Source: an uncultured Holosporaceae bacterium
Lineage (GTDB): Bacteria > Pseudomonadota > Alphaproteobacteria > CAISOG01
Assembly (NCBI GenBank): GCA_903887035.1
Contig: CAISOG010000098.1
Span: 1-7,037 of the forward strand
Length of the DNA stretch: 7,037 nt
Reading direction: 5' to 3'
The position numbers were made by a program, and so were the translations under genes. Under the pieces are notes generated by a model. That model searched no databases. It worked only from the letters and a program-made list of their open reading frames with translations, and was not told the DNA's origin. Shown here piece after piece: positions 5,793-7,037 of the stretch (position 1 is its first letter; each line of letters begins with the position of its first letter).

Positions 5793-6641
5793 ATGCCGAC
5801 CGTTCCCATTTCTTTTGAGTTTTTCCCGCCCAAAACCGATGCCCTGGCCGACCAATTGTGGCAGGCGTTGCAACAGTTGAAACAGCTGAATCCCGCCTTT
5901 GTCTCCGTGACCTATGGCGCGGGGGGCAGCACCCGTCAGCGCACGCAGGAATTGGTGGCGCGCATTTGTCAGGACGGGGGGGTGCCTGAGGCCGCCGCCC
6001 ATTTGACCTGCGTCGGGGCTAGTCGGGATGAAATTGCCGAGGTGGTGGAGGCGTTTTGGCAGGTGGGGGTGCGCCATATTGTTGCCCTGCGCGGTGATGC
6101 GCCCCAAAATGCTGATTCAGCGGCTGGCGGCTATCAACCGCACCCGCAGGGTTATGCCTATGCCGCCGATCTGGTGGCGGGCTTGCGGCAACAGCATCCC
6201 TTTAAGATCAGCGTGGCGGCCTATCCCGAAACCCACCCAGAGGCGATCAGCCCGCAGGCCGATTTGGACAATCTGAAACGCAAATTTGACAGCGGCGCCG
6301 ATCAGGCGATTACCCAGTTTTTCTTTGAGGCGGAGCTGTACCCGCGCTTTGTGGAGCGGGCACGCGCTATCGGCATCACCCAACCGATTATCCCAGGGGT
6401 TTTGCCCATCCATCAATTTGCCCAGATGGAACGGTTTGCCGGCATGTGTGGCGCCAGCGTGCCCCCATGGCTGCGGCAAAAGCTGGCCGATTTACAGCCC
6501 GACAGCCAGGCCTTTCAGGATGCGGCGGCGGAGCAATGTGCCCAGCTGTGCCGTCAGCTGTTGGCCTATGGCGCCCCCGCCCTGCATTTCTACACCCTTA
6601 ACCGCGCCCCCCTACTGCTGCGGGCAATCGAGATGGTGTAG
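5793..6641 (+). CDS. metF: Methylenetetrahydrofolate reductase
   Basis: MetF is an FAD enzyme that reduces 5,10-methylenetetrahydrofolate to 5-methyltetrahydrofolate, the methyl donor for methionine synthesis. The protein is a single TIM-barrel of 282 aa with no C-terminal regulatory domain, as in bacteria. Residues numbered from the ATG at 5793 include E9 in SFEFFPPK (catalytic Glu, E28 in E. coli), SVTYGAGG (38-45), HLTC (70-73), HIVALRGD with D102 (equivalent to FAD-contacting D120), the ISVAAYPETHPEA block, ITQFFF with Q175 (folate-binding Q183 equivalent), IIPGVLP, and the C-terminal HFYTLNRA. A TTG at 5742 would add 17 residues that are not conserved in the family, so the ATG is preferred; neither has a clear Shine-Dalgarno. 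It is divergent from the GST gene, and repeats lie just upstream. No SAM or SAH riboswitch was recognised. The gene is intact. Confidence 0.96.
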   Translation: MPTVPISFEFFPPKTDALADQLWQALQQLKQLNPAFVSVTYGAGGSTRQRTQELVARICQDGGVPEAAAHLTCVGASRDEIAEVVEAFWQVGVRHIVALRGDAPQNADSAAGGYQPHPQGYAYAADLVAGLRQQHPFKISVAAYPETHPEAISPQADLDNLKRKFDSGADQAITQFFFEAELYPRFVERARAIGITQPIIPGVLPIHQFAQMERFAGMCGASVPPWLRQKLADLQPDSQAFQDAAAEQCAQLCRQLLAYGAPALHFYTLNRAPLLLRAIEMV

Positions 6642-6701
6642 ATTGGGGGGGTGGTGTTGGTTGCCGATTCGGGTTAGGCGGCGGCCATCGCGCAACCATC
6701 G

Positions 6702-6753
6702 CTAACCTTTAAAGGGTTATAACCCCTGTCAATAACGCAAAAAGCTTTTTTGC
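6702..6753. other. Cluster of palindromes downstream of metF
   Basis: Three near-contiguous perfect palindromes occur here: CCTTTAAAGG (6706-6715), GGGTTATAACCC (6714-6725) and AAAAAGCTTTTT (6739-6750). The last is framed by GC dinucleotides, and its T-run could end a metF transcript. However, the palindromes have no loop, so they would form poor hairpins. Protein-binding sites are equally possible. They sit where the sequence changes from the GC-rich core to the AT-rich gene at 6860. Confidence 0.4.
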
Positions 6754-6766
6754 CTATAAAAATTGG

Positions 6767-6798
6767 TTGACGCAACAAAAATTTTATGAATTTATAAG
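6767..6798 (+). promoter_or_regulatory. Candidate promoter for the gene at 6860
   Basis: TTGACG (6767-6772) is a good -35 box. The nearest -10 candidates are TTTATA (6791-6796, spacing 18, only 3 of 6) and TATAAG (6793-6798, 5 of 6 but spacing 20). The region is AT-rich and lies about 60 bp before the start codon. The -10 assignment is uncertain. Confidence 0.3.
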
Positions 6799-6859
6799 CC
6801 ATAAACCTTTGGCATTGCGGCTTGGGTTTCAATTTTTTACTTTGAAAAGGAAAAGGCAA

Positions 6860-7037
6860 ATGAGCAGCGTTGAAACTCATACAGGAGATCGTGATTTGTT
6901 TACTAGGGCTGACAACCCAAACAGTGATGGAATCCGATGCGTATCTGTTCAGGTCTTAGGGGATTTCGATTTTGTGATTTTGACTGGCTGTGATTGGTAT
7001 AACCCCGCTTATAATTACAGGGACTATGTTGTGTTTG
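6860..7037 (+). CDS. Hypothetical protein, 5' part of an AT-rich gene, cut by window edge
   Basis: I do not recognise this product. The first 59 residues are visible: a polar start (MSSVETHTGDRDLFTRADNP), then VSVQVLGDFDFVILTGCDWYNPAY and an aromatic stretch ending at the edge. There is no signal peptide or membrane segment in the visible part. The open frame runs unbroken to the edge. A purine-rich ribosome binding site (AAAAGG at 6851-6856 and another AAGG just upstream) precedes the ATG at about the right distance. Its AT-rich codon use differs from metF and resembles the orphan gene at 3061-3438. No clear sequence similarity links the two proteins. Reality of the gene is likely; function is unknown. 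Confidence 0.65.
   Translation, partial: MSSVETHTGDRDLFTRADNPNSDGIRCVSVQVLGDFDFVILTGCDWYNPAYNYRDYVVF

Noticed and set aside
6739..6753. Classic intrinsic terminator of metF
   Set aside because: The AAAAAGCTTTTT palindrome has no loop and an A/T-only arm. It may contribute to termination but does not meet the usual form.

Overview
The window looks like chromosomal DNA from a fairly GC-rich proteobacterium, most likely an alphaproteobacterium. This is an inference. It rests on the wording of the Rel/SpoT and MetF proteins and on hand-counted sample lines of about 60-65% GC in the housekeeping genes. No rRNA or other decisive taxonomic marker is present.

Layout from left to right. Position 1-535 (minus) is most of lspA, the lipoprotein signal peptidase; it runs off the left edge. 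Across a 188-bp divergent spacer, 724-2907 (plus) is a full-length bifunctional Rel/SpoT (Rsh) enzyme of the stringent response, with HD hydrolase, synthetase, TGS, zinc-finger and ACT domains. It converges on a small AT-rich gene of unknown function at 3061-3438 (minus), which has its own promoter and a good ribosome binding site. That gene is flanked by two copies of a roughly 36-bp direct repeat. The right-hand copy leads into a 103-bp element with inverted ends and two internal hairpins. Next come tsaD (3752-4939, minus; tRNA t6A modification) and, 10 nt upstream of it, a beta-class-like glutathione S-transferase (4950-5582, minus), which together look like a two-gene transcript. A spacer with tandem 18-bp repeats separates these from the divergent metF (5793-6641, plus; methylenetetrahydrofolate reductase). 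After a spacer rich in palindromes, a second AT-rich unknown gene starts at 6860 and leaves the window at the right edge.

The core genes (lspA, rsh, tsaD, GST, metF) serve unrelated housekeeping roles: lipoprotein maturation, stress signalling, tRNA modification, thiol chemistry and one-carbon metabolism. They do not form one pathway. The part that departs from this background is the pair of AT-rich orphan genes, each with its own expression signals, and the repeats around the first one. I see no CRISPR array, tRNA, rRNA, transposase, integrase, toxin-antitoxin pair or recognisable defence system. I do not see convincing evidence for a new multi-gene system within these 7 kb.
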